Assembly (NCBI GenBank): GCA_020847975.1
Contig: JADLBD010000253.1
Span: forward strand, 1-43,400
Source of the DNA: Bryobacterales bacterium
GTDB lineage: Bacteria; Acidobacteriota; Terriglobia; Bryobacterales; Bryobacteraceae
Length of the DNA stretch: 43,400 nt
Reading direction: 5' to 3'
Shown: positions 1 through 8,313 of the stretch, piece by piece
Position numbering within the stretch: position 1 is the first letter of the stretch
Layout of the letters: each line of letters opens with the position of its first letter
The notes under the pieces: model-generated
What the model was told of the DNA's origin: nothing
What the model saw: the letters and a program-made list of their open reading frames with translations, nothing else
The model's database searches: none
Program-made: the position numbers and the translations under genes

Positions 1-50
1 AGGCTTAGGACCTTCCGTTCCACCATGCCGATTGTCAACTCTCCAGCATG

Positions 51-121
51 CCCGCTTGATCCTGTTCAGGCTCATCTTGTATTGGAAACACGTTCCCGCT
101 TCAGGCTCATCTTGTATTGGA
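51..121. repeat. Two-unit direct repeat upstream of the kinase promoter
   Basis: A 22-bp stretch beginning TTCAGGCTCATC occurs perfectly at 65-86 and again at 100-121 (period 35). Each copy is preceded by CCCGCTT (51-57 and 95-101), with 8 extra bases in the first unit. A degenerate third version, GTTCCCG followed by TGTATTGG, lies inside the start of the kinase coding region (about 202-231). The copies sit just upstream of the predicted -35 element, so they could be regulator sites or the remains of a small duplication. The repeat is directly visible; its role is not known. Confidence 0.6.
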
Positions 122-162
122 CAAGACTTTTGTTTGACTTGTCCGGGAACCGATGGTATAGT
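119..162 (+). promoter_or_regulatory. Sigma70-like promoter with overlapping palindrome
   Basis: A -35 box TTGACT (134-139) and a -10 box TATAGT (157-162) are separated by exactly 17 bp and end 26 bp before the kinase ATG at 189. A perfect inverted repeat, GGACAAG (119-125) and CTTGTCC (138-144), overlaps the -35 box, where an operator or attenuating hairpin would be expected. The promoter would drive the kinase and TonB-family genes. The box match is good; regulation through the palindrome is inference. Confidence 0.6.
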
Positions 163-188
163 TATCTCTCCGAATTTTAAGGCATCTT

Positions 189-1442
189 ATGTTGAAGCTC
201 GGTTCCCGTGTGGGGCGGTTTCATGTATTGGCTCTTGTCGGTGAAGGTGGGATGGGGCACGTCTATAAGGCCCATGACGCCGAACTGGAGCGTGAAGTGG
301 CATTGAAGGCGCTAAGACCTGACCTCGCCGGCGATCCCCAGTTTGTTGAGCGGTTTCGCAAAGAAGCGATCACGCAGGCTAGACTGTTGCATCCCAATAT
401 CGCTCAATTCTATGACCTGATTTCTTTGGACGGACACCTCGTCATGGTGATGGAGTTCGTGGACGGGTCCGCATTGGACTGCGTCATCAAGCAGAAGGGC
501 GCTTTCGCGCTGGATGAAGCCATGTCGATCTTCTTACAGGCGCTCGATGGTCTCGACAGCGCCCACAAGAAGAGCATTATCCATCGCGACTTGAAGCCCG
601 CGAACATTATCCTTGGACGAGACGGCGCCGTGAAGGTGATGGACTTCGGGATTGCCCGCGCCATGGGCGAGTCGAGAATGACCCTTACCGGGCGCATAGT
701 TGGCACGCCAAATTACATGGCCCCCGAACAGGTTCTCAATAAAGAGGTGGATGCCAGGACGGATATCTACGCAATGGGTATCGTCTTATACCAGATGCTC
801 GCCGGCGTTGTGCCGTTTATTCGCACCAGCGAATTCGAGGTGCTGCGCGCACAATTGGAAGAGGAACCCGAGGCGCCAAGCAGGAAGGGCCGGCTCGTGG
901 CAAGCGGGGTCGAGCGAGTGATCCTGAAGGCGATCGCCAAGGATCCAGCGAAGCGATTTCAGAGTATTGCGGAGTTCCGGTCGGCACTTCTTGCAGCCCA
1001 AAGCGGGAACCTGCCGGCTGAATCCGCCGATGCCCCTCCGGCAACAGTGAACGGATCTCTGATCGGCCTGACGGAAACGTCAGCCGGAGATGGGTCAAAG
1101 CGGTCAAAGCGTATTTGGGTTGGCCTCTCGATCTTGGTAGTGATCATCACTGCAACAATCGTCATCATTACCAATCAGACCGGTTCGCCGCCACCCGCAA
1201 TTGGCAAAGCATCGGATGCCGCCGTGGCGCCCACCGGAAACGTGAATGCCCCGGCGCCGCTGGTTTCACCACCGCTTGCGCCGCTGCCTCATTCGAAGGA
1301 AAAAGGTAACGATACATCCGCCGCAGCGGCTTCAGCCATCGGCGCCAAGGCGCGTAACACGAAGCCGCTTGTCTTGCCTGACTGCCCGAAGGACGAACTG
1401 CAAAAACGAATTTGGGAGATCGACGGAAAGCGGTGCCGATAA
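189..1442 (+). CDS. Membrane-anchored Hanks-type Ser/Thr protein kinase
   Basis: This is a PknB-like transmembrane kinase that phosphorylates Ser/Thr on target proteins. Motifs seen: glycine loop GEGGMG (19-23 region), catalytic lysine in VALK (K40), HRDLKPAN (132-139), DFG (152-154) and APE (178-180), so the kinase domain at about 11-270 looks intact and active. A linker leads to one hydrophobic helix at about 310-328, followed by a Pro/Ala-rich extracytoplasmic tail of about 90 residues ending in a segment with two cysteines. No PASTA repeats are visible. The start at ATG 189 lies 26 bp after a good promoter; the ribosome binding site is weak. Only 6 nt separate it from the next gene, so the pair is probably co-transcribed. 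The substrate is unknown, and a link to the injection system is not shown. Confidence 0.93.
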   Translation: MLKLGSRVGRFHVLALVGEGGMGHVYKAHDAELEREVALKALRPDLAGDPQFVERFRKEAITQARLLHPNIAQFYDLISLDGHLVMVMEFVDGSALDCVIKQKGAFALDEAMSIFLQALDGLDSAHKKSIIHRDLKPANIILGRDGAVKVMDFGIARAMGESRMTLTGRIVGTPNYMAPEQVLNKEVDARTDIYAMGIVLYQMLAGVVPFIRTSEFEVLRAQLEEEPEAPSRKGRLVASGVERVILKAIAKDPAKRFQSIAEFRSALLAAQSGNLPAESADAPPATVNGSLIGLTETSAGDGSKRSKRIWVGLSILVVIITATIVIITNQTGSPPPAIGKASDAAVAPTGNVNAPAPLVSPPLAPLPHSKEKGNDTSAAAASAIGAKARNTKPLVLPDCPKDELQKRIWEIDGKRCR

Positions 1443-1448
1443 GGAGAC

Positions 1449-2351
1449 ATGACAACAATGGCTTTTTCCAGTTGTAATGTAGCGCTTATGGGGTTAATTC
1501 TATACGCCGGACCGGTTGCCGCCGGGCAGATGGTTCGGGAGGATCCAATTGATAAGGACACACTCCTCACCGCCGTTCGTAAGGGGTTGCCGACCGATGA
1601 GTTGATTGGGTATGTCCAGCGCAGAGGCGTGGATTTCCTCCTCTCTCCGGCGGTTCGCAAGACATACAACTCTGCCGGCGCGCATCCCCGGCTCATCGCA
1701 GCCATCGAAGCAGCAGCCAGGGAGCAGGTTTGCTCACGTTGCCCCGAGTCGAAGCCGGCCCCCGTCGCGGATTGCCCAAAGGTGGCGGATAAGGTGTGTC
1801 CAAAGCCGGAGCCATGTCCCCCCGTTCCTCCGCTCAATATTCGAGACGGAGAACCAGTCTCGAAAAACGACACCCTCCTTCTTCTGGAAGCGGGTGTGAG
1901 CGAAGAGCGGATCAAAACGATTTTCGCGAAAAGGGGTGTGAGCTATGTCGTAACGCCCGAAGTGATTCGGGAACTAAAGGCTGTGGGCGCCAGCGATTCC
2001 TTTGTCGTGCAGGCCGCGACAGTGGAAATGAGGGTGCCGCAGCAGAATGTCAGGATCCCACAAGGGCCGCTGGATGTGATCTGGGGCACCCAGGCTGCCC
2101 GCCGCATAAAGGATGCCAAGGTCGTCTATCCCGCGGAGGCCTCTCAGAGAGGGATCAGCGGCCGGGTGATTCTCACGCTTCTCATCAGCAAAGACGGCAG
2201 AGTCCTCTCGGCAACGTATCGGGAGGGCCCGCAACAACTCAGCCAATCTGCGATCGATGCTGCTCGCAAATGGGAGTTTCAGCCCACCCTGATCAACGGG
2301 CAAGCGGTCGAAGTGAAAACAGACGTCCCCTTCGATTTCAAAGCGAGGTAG
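1449..2351 (+). CDS. TonB-family (TonB C-terminal domain) periplasmic protein with internal duplication
   Basis: The N-terminus is hydrophobic and ends in PVAAG (about 21-26), like a signal peptide. Two homologous units of about 53 residues follow (about 36-89 and 139-190). Both begin with a DTLL-type motif, carry RRGV or KRGV in the middle, and end SAG-to-IEAA or VGA-to-VQAA. They are joined by a Pro/Cys-rich linker with C95, C98, C109, C117 and C123. The C-terminus (about 226-297) is a TonB-C fold: YPAEASQRGISG, a strand with ISKDGRV, then AIDAARKWEFQP. The family usually contacts outer-membrane partners, but there is no N-terminal TonB membrane anchor linked to ExbBD here. An AAGGAG at 1441-1446 lies only 2 nt from this ATG and 11 nt from an in-frame ATG at 1458, so the true start may be 1458. 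It probably shares an operon with the kinase. Confidence 0.85.
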   Translation: MTTMAFSSCNVALMGLILYAGPVAAGQMVREDPIDKDTLLTAVRKGLPTDELIGYVQRRGVDFLLSPAVRKTYNSAGAHPRLIAAIEAAAREQVCSRCPESKPAPVADCPKVADKVCPKPEPCPPVPPLNIRDGEPVSKNDTLLLLEAGVSEERIKTIFAKRGVSYVVTPEVIRELKAVGASDSFVVQAATVEMRVPQQNVRIPQGPLDVIWGTQAARRIKDAKVVYPAEASQRGISGRVILTLLISKDGRVLSATYREGPQQLSQSAIDAARKWEFQPTLINGQAVEVKTDVPFDFKAR

Positions 2352-2636
2352 TTTCCGCTCGCCGAGCGGTATCCACATAATCCCCCGATTCGCCTGTGTA
2401 GCGGCCGGACCCGTGCCCGCAAACACAGGACTTGCTACCCTCAGCAAACTCGGTTTTCCAGCCTCTTCCTCGGCTCCTGGGTGCCCGGCGTGATGGCGCA
2501 CGGATCCACCGAACCGCTGCTGCCCGCCGCCGCGGTGGAACGCGAAGCCTGGGGCAGGCAGGGCCGCGATCACATCATCGCCATCGTCCGCCAAATGCGC
2601 ATCCCCGAGGCCATGGAAGCCCGCCGCCGGCGACGA
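2352..2636. other. Gene-poor stretch between convergent genes
   Basis: No convincing gene is seen between the TonB-family stop and the stop of the minus-strand isomerase. Right after the stop codon, CCGCTC (2355-2360) and GAGCGG (2364-2369) form a 6-bp stem with a 3-nt loop. There is no T-run behind it, so it is at best a weak terminator. The rest (about 2400-2636) has open frames on both strands with no recognisable motif and may be decayed sequence. Confidence 0.4.
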
Positions 2637-3536
2637 TCACGATTGAAGAAACGCCTTCCGCACCTTCTCGAGGAACCGCGTCACGATCACCTTCGGCTCT
2701 CCCTGCCCCAGCGCCTCAATCGGCGTGAACCCGCGGTAGCCCACCTTGTCGATGATCGCCTTCACCCTCGGCAGGTCGATGGGCACGGACTTCTTCCCGT
2801 ACCACACGTTCTCCTTGATCTGCCAGGTGCACGCATACGGCAGCAATTTTTCAATCTCCTCGTAGGGGTCGCCCTGCCGCAGACTGCCCACGTCCAGCAC
2901 CACCTGGAACCACTCCGAGTTCACCGCCCTCACCACGCGGATCGTCTCTTCCGCCGTCTTCAGAAAGTCGTCGTGATGCTGCAATCCGATGATCACGCCG
3001 TGCTTCTTCCCGTGGGCCGCGCATTCCTCGAATGCGGGAATCATCCACTCCAGCGCCTGTTCGAAGCTGTACGCCTTCGGAACCTCGCGCCCCGAGAATA
3101 CCCGCACCACGCTGGCGCCCAGCTTCGACGCAACGCCGGCCCAATCCTTCACCAGCAGAATGTGCCCCCGCCGGCTCGAGGCGTCCGGCAGCGCAAAATC
3201 ATTGCGAACGCCGGTTCCGCTGATCGTGACCCCGTTCACGAACGCCTCCCGCTTCAGGTCATGGATGAACTCATCGGCGGGTACGTTCGGATAGCCCGGA
3301 AAGTAGTAGCCCGTCAGGTCCACGCCGTCGATCTTCTGCTCCGCGCAGTAGTCGATGACCTCATGCAGGTTCATCTTGCCGGCCATCAGCGGACGGTTGA
3401 AGGAATAGGCGTTCAGCCCGATCCGGATGCTGCTCCCCGCGCGCCGCCGCACTTCTCCTTCAAGGAGATTCCCCCCCGCGGCGCCCAGAACCAGCGACCG
3501 CGCAAGAAATTCACGGCGCTTCCAGTGCTTGTCCAT
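2637..3536 (-). CDS. Tat-exported sugar phosphate isomerase/epimerase-like TIM-barrel protein
   Basis: This protein belongs to the xylose isomerase-like/AP endonuclease family 2 TIM barrel. The N-terminus KRREFLARS followed by a hydrophobic Ala/Gly stretch is a twin-arginine signal, so the folded protein probably acts in the periplasm. Barrel landmarks seen: GLNAYSF near the first strand, IGLQHHDDF where many relatives have a Glu ligand (here Gln), VLDVGS with the Asp ligand, WQIKEN, and TPIEAL with the last Glu. The substrate cannot be told from the sequence. The start at 3536 is chosen because GGAG lies 8 nt upstream and the Tat motif follows directly; an in-frame ATG at 3569 would add 11 residues and has poorer signals. 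It is divergent from the large plus-strand operon, with the gap holding that operon's promoter. Confidence 0.82.
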   Translation of the reverse strand: MDKHWKRREFLARSLVLGAAGGNLLEGEVRRRAGSSIRIGLNAYSFNRPLMAGKMNLHEVIDYCAEQKIDGVDLTGYYFPGYPNVPADEFIHDLKREAFVNGVTISGTGVRNDFALPDASSRRGHILLVKDWAGVASKLGASVVRVFSGREVPKAYSFEQALEWMIPAFEECAAHGKKHGVIIGLQHHDDFLKTAEETIRVVRAVNSEWFQVVLDVGSLRQGDPYEEIEKLLPYACTWQIKENVWYGKKSVPIDLPRVKAIIDKVGYRGFTPIEALGQGEPKVIVTRFLEKVRKAFLQS

Positions 3537-3572
3537 ACGTTCGGCTCCGCATGAATTATATCCAAGCATCGC

Positions 3573-3592
3573 CGCCGGGCAAACGCCCGGCG
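3573..3592. repeat. GC-rich perfect hairpin in divergent intergenic region
   Basis: CGCCGGGC (3573-3580) and GCCCGGCG (3585-3592) form a perfect 8-bp stem with the loop AAAC. It lies upstream of the isomerase start, within its probable leader, and before the plus-strand promoter. No T-run follows on either strand in the right orientation, so it does not look like an intrinsic terminator. A REP-like element or leader structure is possible. Confidence 0.55.
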
Positions 3593-3651
3593 CAAAATAA
3601 AGGCGAAGCCCGCCATATCCATATCCTTCAAAATTTACATCATATTTTCAT

Positions 3652-3681
3652 TTGACAATTACCGGAAACTGAGAGTACGTT
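3652..3681 (+). promoter_or_regulatory. Putative promoter of the large plus-strand operon
   Basis: In an AT-rich patch that stands out from its GC-rich surroundings, TTGACA (3652-3657) is a perfect -35 box. The best -10 candidate is TACGTT (3676-3681) at 18-bp spacing, which matches only the key T, A and T positions. Transcription would start near 3688, about 50 bp before the GTG at 3740, and could cover the three tightly spaced genes to 19263. Confidence 0.45.
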
Positions 3682-3739
3682 AGTCACAATTGGGATGCGA
3701 TGGAGTTGAATTCGATGTGGGCGTACCCGAGGAGACCCT

Positions 3740-6700
3740 GTGCCAACCTTTCAGCGCGACGCAACAGTTCCGCAATTGTATTTCGTCTCCGGAAGCCAGT
3801 CCGGAGGCCCCTGGCAGGCGACAGTGGCGTTCCTGCTTCCCGGCTCCTTTAACCAGCCCCCTCTCTCCATCGACTCCGCGGATGCCTGGGCAAACCCGAA
3901 ATTCAATCAGGGAAGCTACCTATTTCTCCCCGTCAAACCCGGCAATAGCCAGACTTTTGCCGCCGCCGCATGGGCGTTTTTGCCCTCTCAAGGCAATGCA
4001 ATCGCCTGGATCAGGGATCCGAACTCCAGTTCCCTCTCCGGTCCCCTCCTCCCTTTGGCGGGTAGCCGGGGCAGCGGCGCCTCCACTCAGGCGGGAACTC
4101 AGTTCTCCTACGGATCTTCCCCCGGCGCTCTCACCGTCAACATCGGCGTAAATTGTCCGCTTCAGGGCAACCAGCCGGGTACCATCGTCACCATCTCTCC
4201 CGGTCCCATCCCCCCTACCCTCTATCTCACCCCTCAGGCCGGCCCTCCCGCCCTGCAGACTCCGTCGATGCAATTGCAGATCTTCGGCCCGCTCGCCGGA
4301 TGCCTGCAATTCGGCATCATCGCCCAAAGCGCCAGTAACGATTTGGCCCAACTCGACGCGGGTATCCGGCTCTTCTTCCCCCAGGGAGCCGCGGGCCTCC
4401 AATCGCAGCAATATCCATTCTTCGTCCCGCCGGGCCAACTCCCCTTGCAGGCCAATCTGCAACCCCTGTCCACTGACCCCTCCGTCACCTACTTCGCCTT
4501 CTGCTCGAGCGACGGCGGCGGCTCCTCCACCACCGCCCAACCCCTCACCTCCTACTACCGCACCAACAACGGCGATGCCGTCACCCTCACACCCCTCTCC
4601 GCCGCCGCCGCTCCCAGTGCCTTCGCACGCCTCGTGCTGAGCCCAAAGCCGTCTTCCACCGCCGCCGGTTCCCCAGCCCCCTTCTCCCTGACTCCCATGG
4701 GTGATTTCGCCATGCAGAGCCCGGCGGGCGCAGGCGTGACCTTCCGCTCCATGGGCGGATTGTCCGGCGCCGAGTATTTCATCCTCCAGGGCGCCAACTC
4801 CAACTACCTCAGCTTCTTCGCCGCTCAGCCCGGCCTCGTCCAGGGCTTCACCCCCGGCGGCGCGCCGCAAGGCATTCAACTCGCCTCGCCGCCCACCACT
4901 TCCTACGCTTTCCTCAGTGCCCGCGATTCCTCCGGCAGCGCAGCCCCCGTCATCTACTGCGCTCAGCCCGATCAGTCCGTCTGGTACCAACCCACCAGCA
5001 GCAGCCTTCCAGGCTCCCTGAGCTACCTCGAGATCCCGGGAGCCGTCCTCAACACGGGCATCAACGCTGCTTACAGCTTCCCCATGCTCCCCTACGCCGG
5101 CCTTGCGGGCTCCAATCTCCCCGCCCTCGGCCAACTCGAGCAGCAGTTGCTCAGCACCACCCGGCAATCTCAAATCCTCGCCAGCGGCACGGCGCCCACC
5201 GGTTCCTCAGGACAGAACCCCGTTTGGGCTGCTACGAAAGCCGGCCTTGTCGCGCAATTCTCCCCTGCCCTCACCACCATCCAGCAGTTCATCCTTGCCC
5301 AGGGGGGCGGAAGCCAGTTCGTCCTCACCGGCATTCCCGCGAACTCCGCCATGTGGAAGGCGCTCTTCGCCAACCAGTTGTTCCTCGTCATCACCGACCC
5401 CTCCAAGATCGCTCCCTATCTCTCCTCCGCCGACGCATCCATCGAGATGAGCGGCTGGTCGTTCAACCTCGATCCCGCCTATTGGCAATCGAGCGGCACT
5501 ATCTTCATTCTCAAATTCTGCGACAGCGCTCTCAGCGCCCTTGCCGCGGATCCTTCCACCTGGACCCAGGGATCCTACTTCAACCCGTCCCCCTCCCAGG
5601 TCAGCCAGCAGATTCTCAACATCATCGCCAACGCCGCCAAGAGCCCCGATCCGGCCTTCGACGCCTTCAACAACCTTGTACTGGAAGCAGGCTGGCACGG
5701 CGTCCTCGTCCTCAACGGAGAACTCGGCGCAATCCCCTCCCAGTTGCAGGGCATCTACGCCTCCATCCCTCAGGACCAGCTCTACGCCCACCACGTGGGC
5801 ATCCAGGCCAGTTCCGTCCAGCTCACCACCTCCGGCCCCCAAAACCTCAACCCCTCCATCTTCGGCCTCATTCACTACGAAACCCAGGACCTCTCCGACG
5901 ACGGTTCTGACTACCAGTTCGAAGTGCAAAGCCTCGAAGTCCTCTTCGCCAATTCCGTGCTCTCCACCTTCGCCAGCACCCTCGAATTGAAGCTCGGAAT
6001 GCTCTTCGGCGAACCTGCGGCAGCCGGCGCGGACAACATCGTCAAGTTCACCGGAGTCCTCCAGAAACAGACGCTCCCCGACGGCACTATCCAGGACGCC
6101 TACCAGTTCCAGACCCTCAACGGACAAACGTGGGTCATCTCCATGCAAAGCCAGGTGCTCAACGCCGTCGCCGTCACCAAAGCGCAGTTAGTCACCGTCA
6201 GCACCGACACGGACGGTTCCATCGAAACCCGCTTCCAGTTCTGGGGTATGGTCGACTTTGCCGCCTTGACCGGCTTCGACGCCTTCTCATTCGGCCACGA
6301 CACCGGCTCCCCCGCCGGCATCGGACTCAGCTTCGGCAATGTCTCCGTCACCATGGTGTTCACCCCCGGCGCAACCGCTCCTCCCGTCTTTACGTTCGAT
6401 GCCAGCGGCCTCTCTATCGATCTCGCCGGCAGCCAGGCGCGCGGGGCGAGTTTCTACCAGCACTTCCCGCTCACGCTTTCCGGCTTTGTGCAGGCCCAGC
6501 AGGGAGCAACGCCGCAAGGACTCGGCTACATGGGCATCCAAAGCCCGCTCACCCAAACCTCTCTCGAGTTCCCCTGGTACGGCCTCTTCTTCGATCTCAA
6601 CATGGGGACGGTCGGCGCCCTCGCCGGCTCGGTTGGTTTCGTCGCCAGCATCTGCCTTGCCTGGAGCCCCAGCAAAGGCGCCTACAACGTGTTCGCAGGC

Positions 6701-7021
6701 CTGAAACTGCCCGGCTCGAGCGGCGGAGAAAAGCAAATCAGCATCGAAGGCGTCATCGCCATCACCTTCAAGACCATTCAGATGTTCGTTCAGACCAACG
6801 GGACCGAAACCGCCTACACGCTCGCCCTGAACGGCATCGCCCTGAAAGTGCTCAGCCTCAGTCTGCCCACCTCGGGCCAGATGAATATCGTCCTGTTCGG
6901 CGACCCCGAAGCAAAGGCCGGCTCGAGCAACGCCGCTCTCGGCTGGTACGCGGCCTATGCCAAACCCGGCACGCAGGGCGGCAAGCCGGGCGGCTCCGGC
7001 AATCAGGCTCTGCTTCAGTAA
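3740..7021 (+). CDS. Large beta-rich protein of unknown function (1093 aa)
   Basis: I do not recognise this family. The protein is rich in Ser, Gly, Pro, Gln and Ala, has no signal peptide, and shows no clear transmembrane helix. The first 450 residues are low in charge with many short strands. A more helical, mixed part follows (about 450-700, including TIQQFIL and QVSQQILNIIANAAKS). The C-terminal 400 residues are strand-rich with alternating hydrophobic residues and end in LGWYAAYAKPG and a Gly-rich tail. GTG at 3740 is chosen because GAGGAG lies 5 nt upstream (3729-3734); no upstream ATG fits the frame. It is first in a three-gene operon (33 nt to the EEP gene). The lack of a secretion signal next to an eCIS locus is compatible with a cargo or accessory protein, but that is inference only. 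Coding is secure; function is not. Confidence 0.85.
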   Translation: MPTFQRDATVPQLYFVSGSQSGGPWQATVAFLLPGSFNQPPLSIDSADAWANPKFNQGSYLFLPVKPGNSQTFAAAAWAFLPSQGNAIAWIRDPNSSSLSGPLLPLAGSRGSGASTQAGTQFSYGSSPGALTVNIGVNCPLQGNQPGTIVTISPGPIPPTLYLTPQAGPPALQTPSMQLQIFGPLAGCLQFGIIAQSASNDLAQLDAGIRLFFPQGAAGLQSQQYPFFVPPGQLPLQANLQPLSTDPSVTYFAFCSSDGGGSSTTAQPLTSYYRTNNGDAVTLTPLSAAAAPSAFARLVLSPKPSSTAAGSPAPFSLTPMGDFAMQSPAGAGVTFRSMGGLSGAEYFILQGANSNYLSFFAAQPGLVQGFTPGGAPQGIQLASPPTTSYAFLSARDSSGSAAPVIYCAQPDQSVWYQPTSSSLPGSLSYLEIPGAVLNTGINAAYSFPMLPYAGLAGSNLPALGQLEQQLLSTTRQSQILASGTAPTGSSGQNPVWAATKAGLVAQFSPALTTIQQFILAQGGGSQFVLTGIPANSAMWKALFANQLFLVITDPSKIAPYLSSADASIEMSGWSFNLDPAYWQSSGTIFILKFCDSALSALAADPSTWTQGSYFNPSPSQVSQQILNIIANAAKSPDPAFDAFNNLVLEAGWHGVLVLNGELGAIPSQLQGIYASIPQDQLYAHHVGIQASSVQLTTSGPQNLNPSIFGLIHYETQDLSDDGSDYQFEVQSLEVLFANSVLSTFASTLELKLGMLFGEPAAAGADNIVKFTGVLQKQTLPDGTIQDAYQFQTLNGQTWVISMQSQVLNAVAVTKAQLVTVSTDTDGSIETRFQFWGMVDFAALTGFDAFSFGHDTGSPAGIGLSFGNVSVTMVFTPGATAPPVFTFDASGLSIDLAGSQARGASFYQHFPLTLSGFVQAQQGATPQGLGYMGIQSPLTQTSLEFPWYGLFFDLNMGTVGALAGSVGFVASICLAWSPSKGAYNVFAGLKLPGSSGGEKQISIEGVIAITFKTIQMFVQTNGTETAYTLALNGIALKVLSLSLPTSGQMNIVLFGDPEAKAGSSNAALGWYAAYAKPGTQGGKPGGSGNQALLQ

Positions 7022-7054
7022 GACGGCTGCCGCGCAGCCAAGAGAGGAATCACG

Positions 7055-8275
7055 ATGCCGCTACGCATCATGAGTTGGAACATTGAACGGTTCGGGATCA
7101 ACAAATTCCTGAACAACACATGGGACACCACCGGCGCCCGCCAGTTGCACGTCACCAACAACATCGCCTACGCCAACCCCGACATCCTCGTCATCCAGGA
7201 AGTGCAGACGAACGCGCACGGCGGATTCGGCGGCCTCATCAGCGACACCTCCGGCGGCCCGGCCCTCATGGCGCTGTTGACCTACCTCCAGAATGCGCCC
7301 GCCCACGCCGCCGACAACTGGTTCTGTGTTCCGCCCCTCATCATCAGCCAGGGCGGCGGCTACTCCGAGGGCATCGGCGTCCTCTTCAAAGGCGCACGTT
7401 TTACCTTTCAGGGTCCGTGGAAGTGGACCGGAGCCAATGCCGTCGACCTGAACAACATCACCGCTCAGGCAGCCTACGGCGGGCTCTGGGCCGGCGCGCT
7501 GCCGAATAACGACTCGGGCGTTGCCGATCCTTTGGGCGGCCCCAACTTCACTGAGGACGAACTCGCCGGCCAGTACGTTTTCGATGATGCCCTGGGAGCG
7601 CAAATCAATTTTCCAAACGGCACCAGCCGCTCCCTCTGGCACACGCAGTTCCTCGACAACAACACCGGACGCACCCTCGGCATCTTCGCCGTCCACTTCC
7701 CCCCCAAGGCTTACCAGGCGCGTCTGGCCACCGCCCGTCTCGCCTCCGTTCAGGAAGTCGGCGCTGCCCTCGGCGCCACCGAAGACCGCGTCATCCTCGG
7801 CGACTTCAATGTCAACTTCAACAACGCCGCCCAGGTGAACGCCTTCCAGCACCTCACCGGAGGCCCAGCCGCCCTCGCTGCGGAGCCCGTCTGCCCCATC
7901 GTCTACGCCCTTCAGTTCGCCGCCGCGCTCGGCCAGGCCACCTCCCTCAAGAGCGTCAAGCAATCCTCCACCACGGGCGCGGCCAACTTTTACAACTACG
8001 TGCAGCAGGATAGCGCAGGCAACTTCCTGGGGCTCGACAACATCCTTGTGGCCCGCGGTGGAGCCGTGCTCGCCGCGGGCAATCCCACCGTCGTCAATCG
8101 CGTCCTCGGCGCCCCGCCCCAACTCGACATGGCGCAAAGCGTTCCCAATATGATTCTCAACATTGCGCCTGGAGGCCCGCGCGCCAAGCGCTTCCGCACG
8201 CTGGTGAACTACGGCCACATCGGCGGCAAGATCGGCGCCAGCGACCACATGGCAATCTACTCCATCCTGCCCTGA
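7055..8275 (+). CDS. Endonuclease/exonuclease/phosphatase (EEP, DNase I-like) family protein
   Basis: The protein (406 aa) belongs to the metal-dependent EEP superfamily, which cleaves phosphodiesters in DNA or RNA or dephosphorylates lipids. The catalytic set is complete: N9 in MSWNIERFG, E49 in VIQEV, H214 in AVHFPP, D250 and N252 in GDFNVN, D328 in LDNI, and D397-H398 in SDHMAIY. There is no signal peptide; the first catalytic strand starts at residue 3, so there is no room for an N-terminal leader. An insertion at about 140-190 (Gly/Asn/Asp-rich) separates the two halves. A GAGAGG ribosome binding site lies just upstream of ATG 7055. It sits between two giant unknown proteins, 33 nt and 38 nt away. 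It could be a nuclease effector, a nucleotide-processing enzyme or a phosphatase; the family is clear but the substrate is not. Confidence 0.88.
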   Translation: MPLRIMSWNIERFGINKFLNNTWDTTGARQLHVTNNIAYANPDILVIQEVQTNAHGGFGGLISDTSGGPALMALLTYLQNAPAHAADNWFCVPPLIISQGGGYSEGIGVLFKGARFTFQGPWKWTGANAVDLNNITAQAAYGGLWAGALPNNDSGVADPLGGPNFTEDELAGQYVFDDALGAQINFPNGTSRSLWHTQFLDNNTGRTLGIFAVHFPPKAYQARLATARLASVQEVGAALGATEDRVILGDFNVNFNNAAQVNAFQHLTGGPAALAAEPVCPIVYALQFAAALGQATSLKSVKQSSTTGAANFYNYVQQDSAGNFLGLDNILVARGGAVLAAGNPTVVNRVLGAPPQLDMAQSVPNMILNIAPGGPRAKRFRTLVNYGHIGGKIGASDHMAIYSILP

Positions 8276-8313
8276 TCCGAACACAATGGCGCAACACGAC
8301 AACCGGAGGAACG

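Noticed and set aside
301..360. CRISPR, tRNA or rRNA signals anywhere in the window
   Set aside because: No regularly spaced identical repeats with unique spacers, no cloverleaf with CCA-type end and no rRNA core motifs were noticed on reading through; a dedicated scan would be needed to be certain. The coordinates given are only a placeholder for the whole window.
2481..3554. Long plus-strand open frame (357 codons) opposite the isomerase gene
   Set aside because: Its translation is Arg/His/Pro-rich with no family pattern, while the minus-strand frame has clear TIM-barrel and Tat motifs. The first 50 residues (before 2637) look more protein-like but cannot be assigned.
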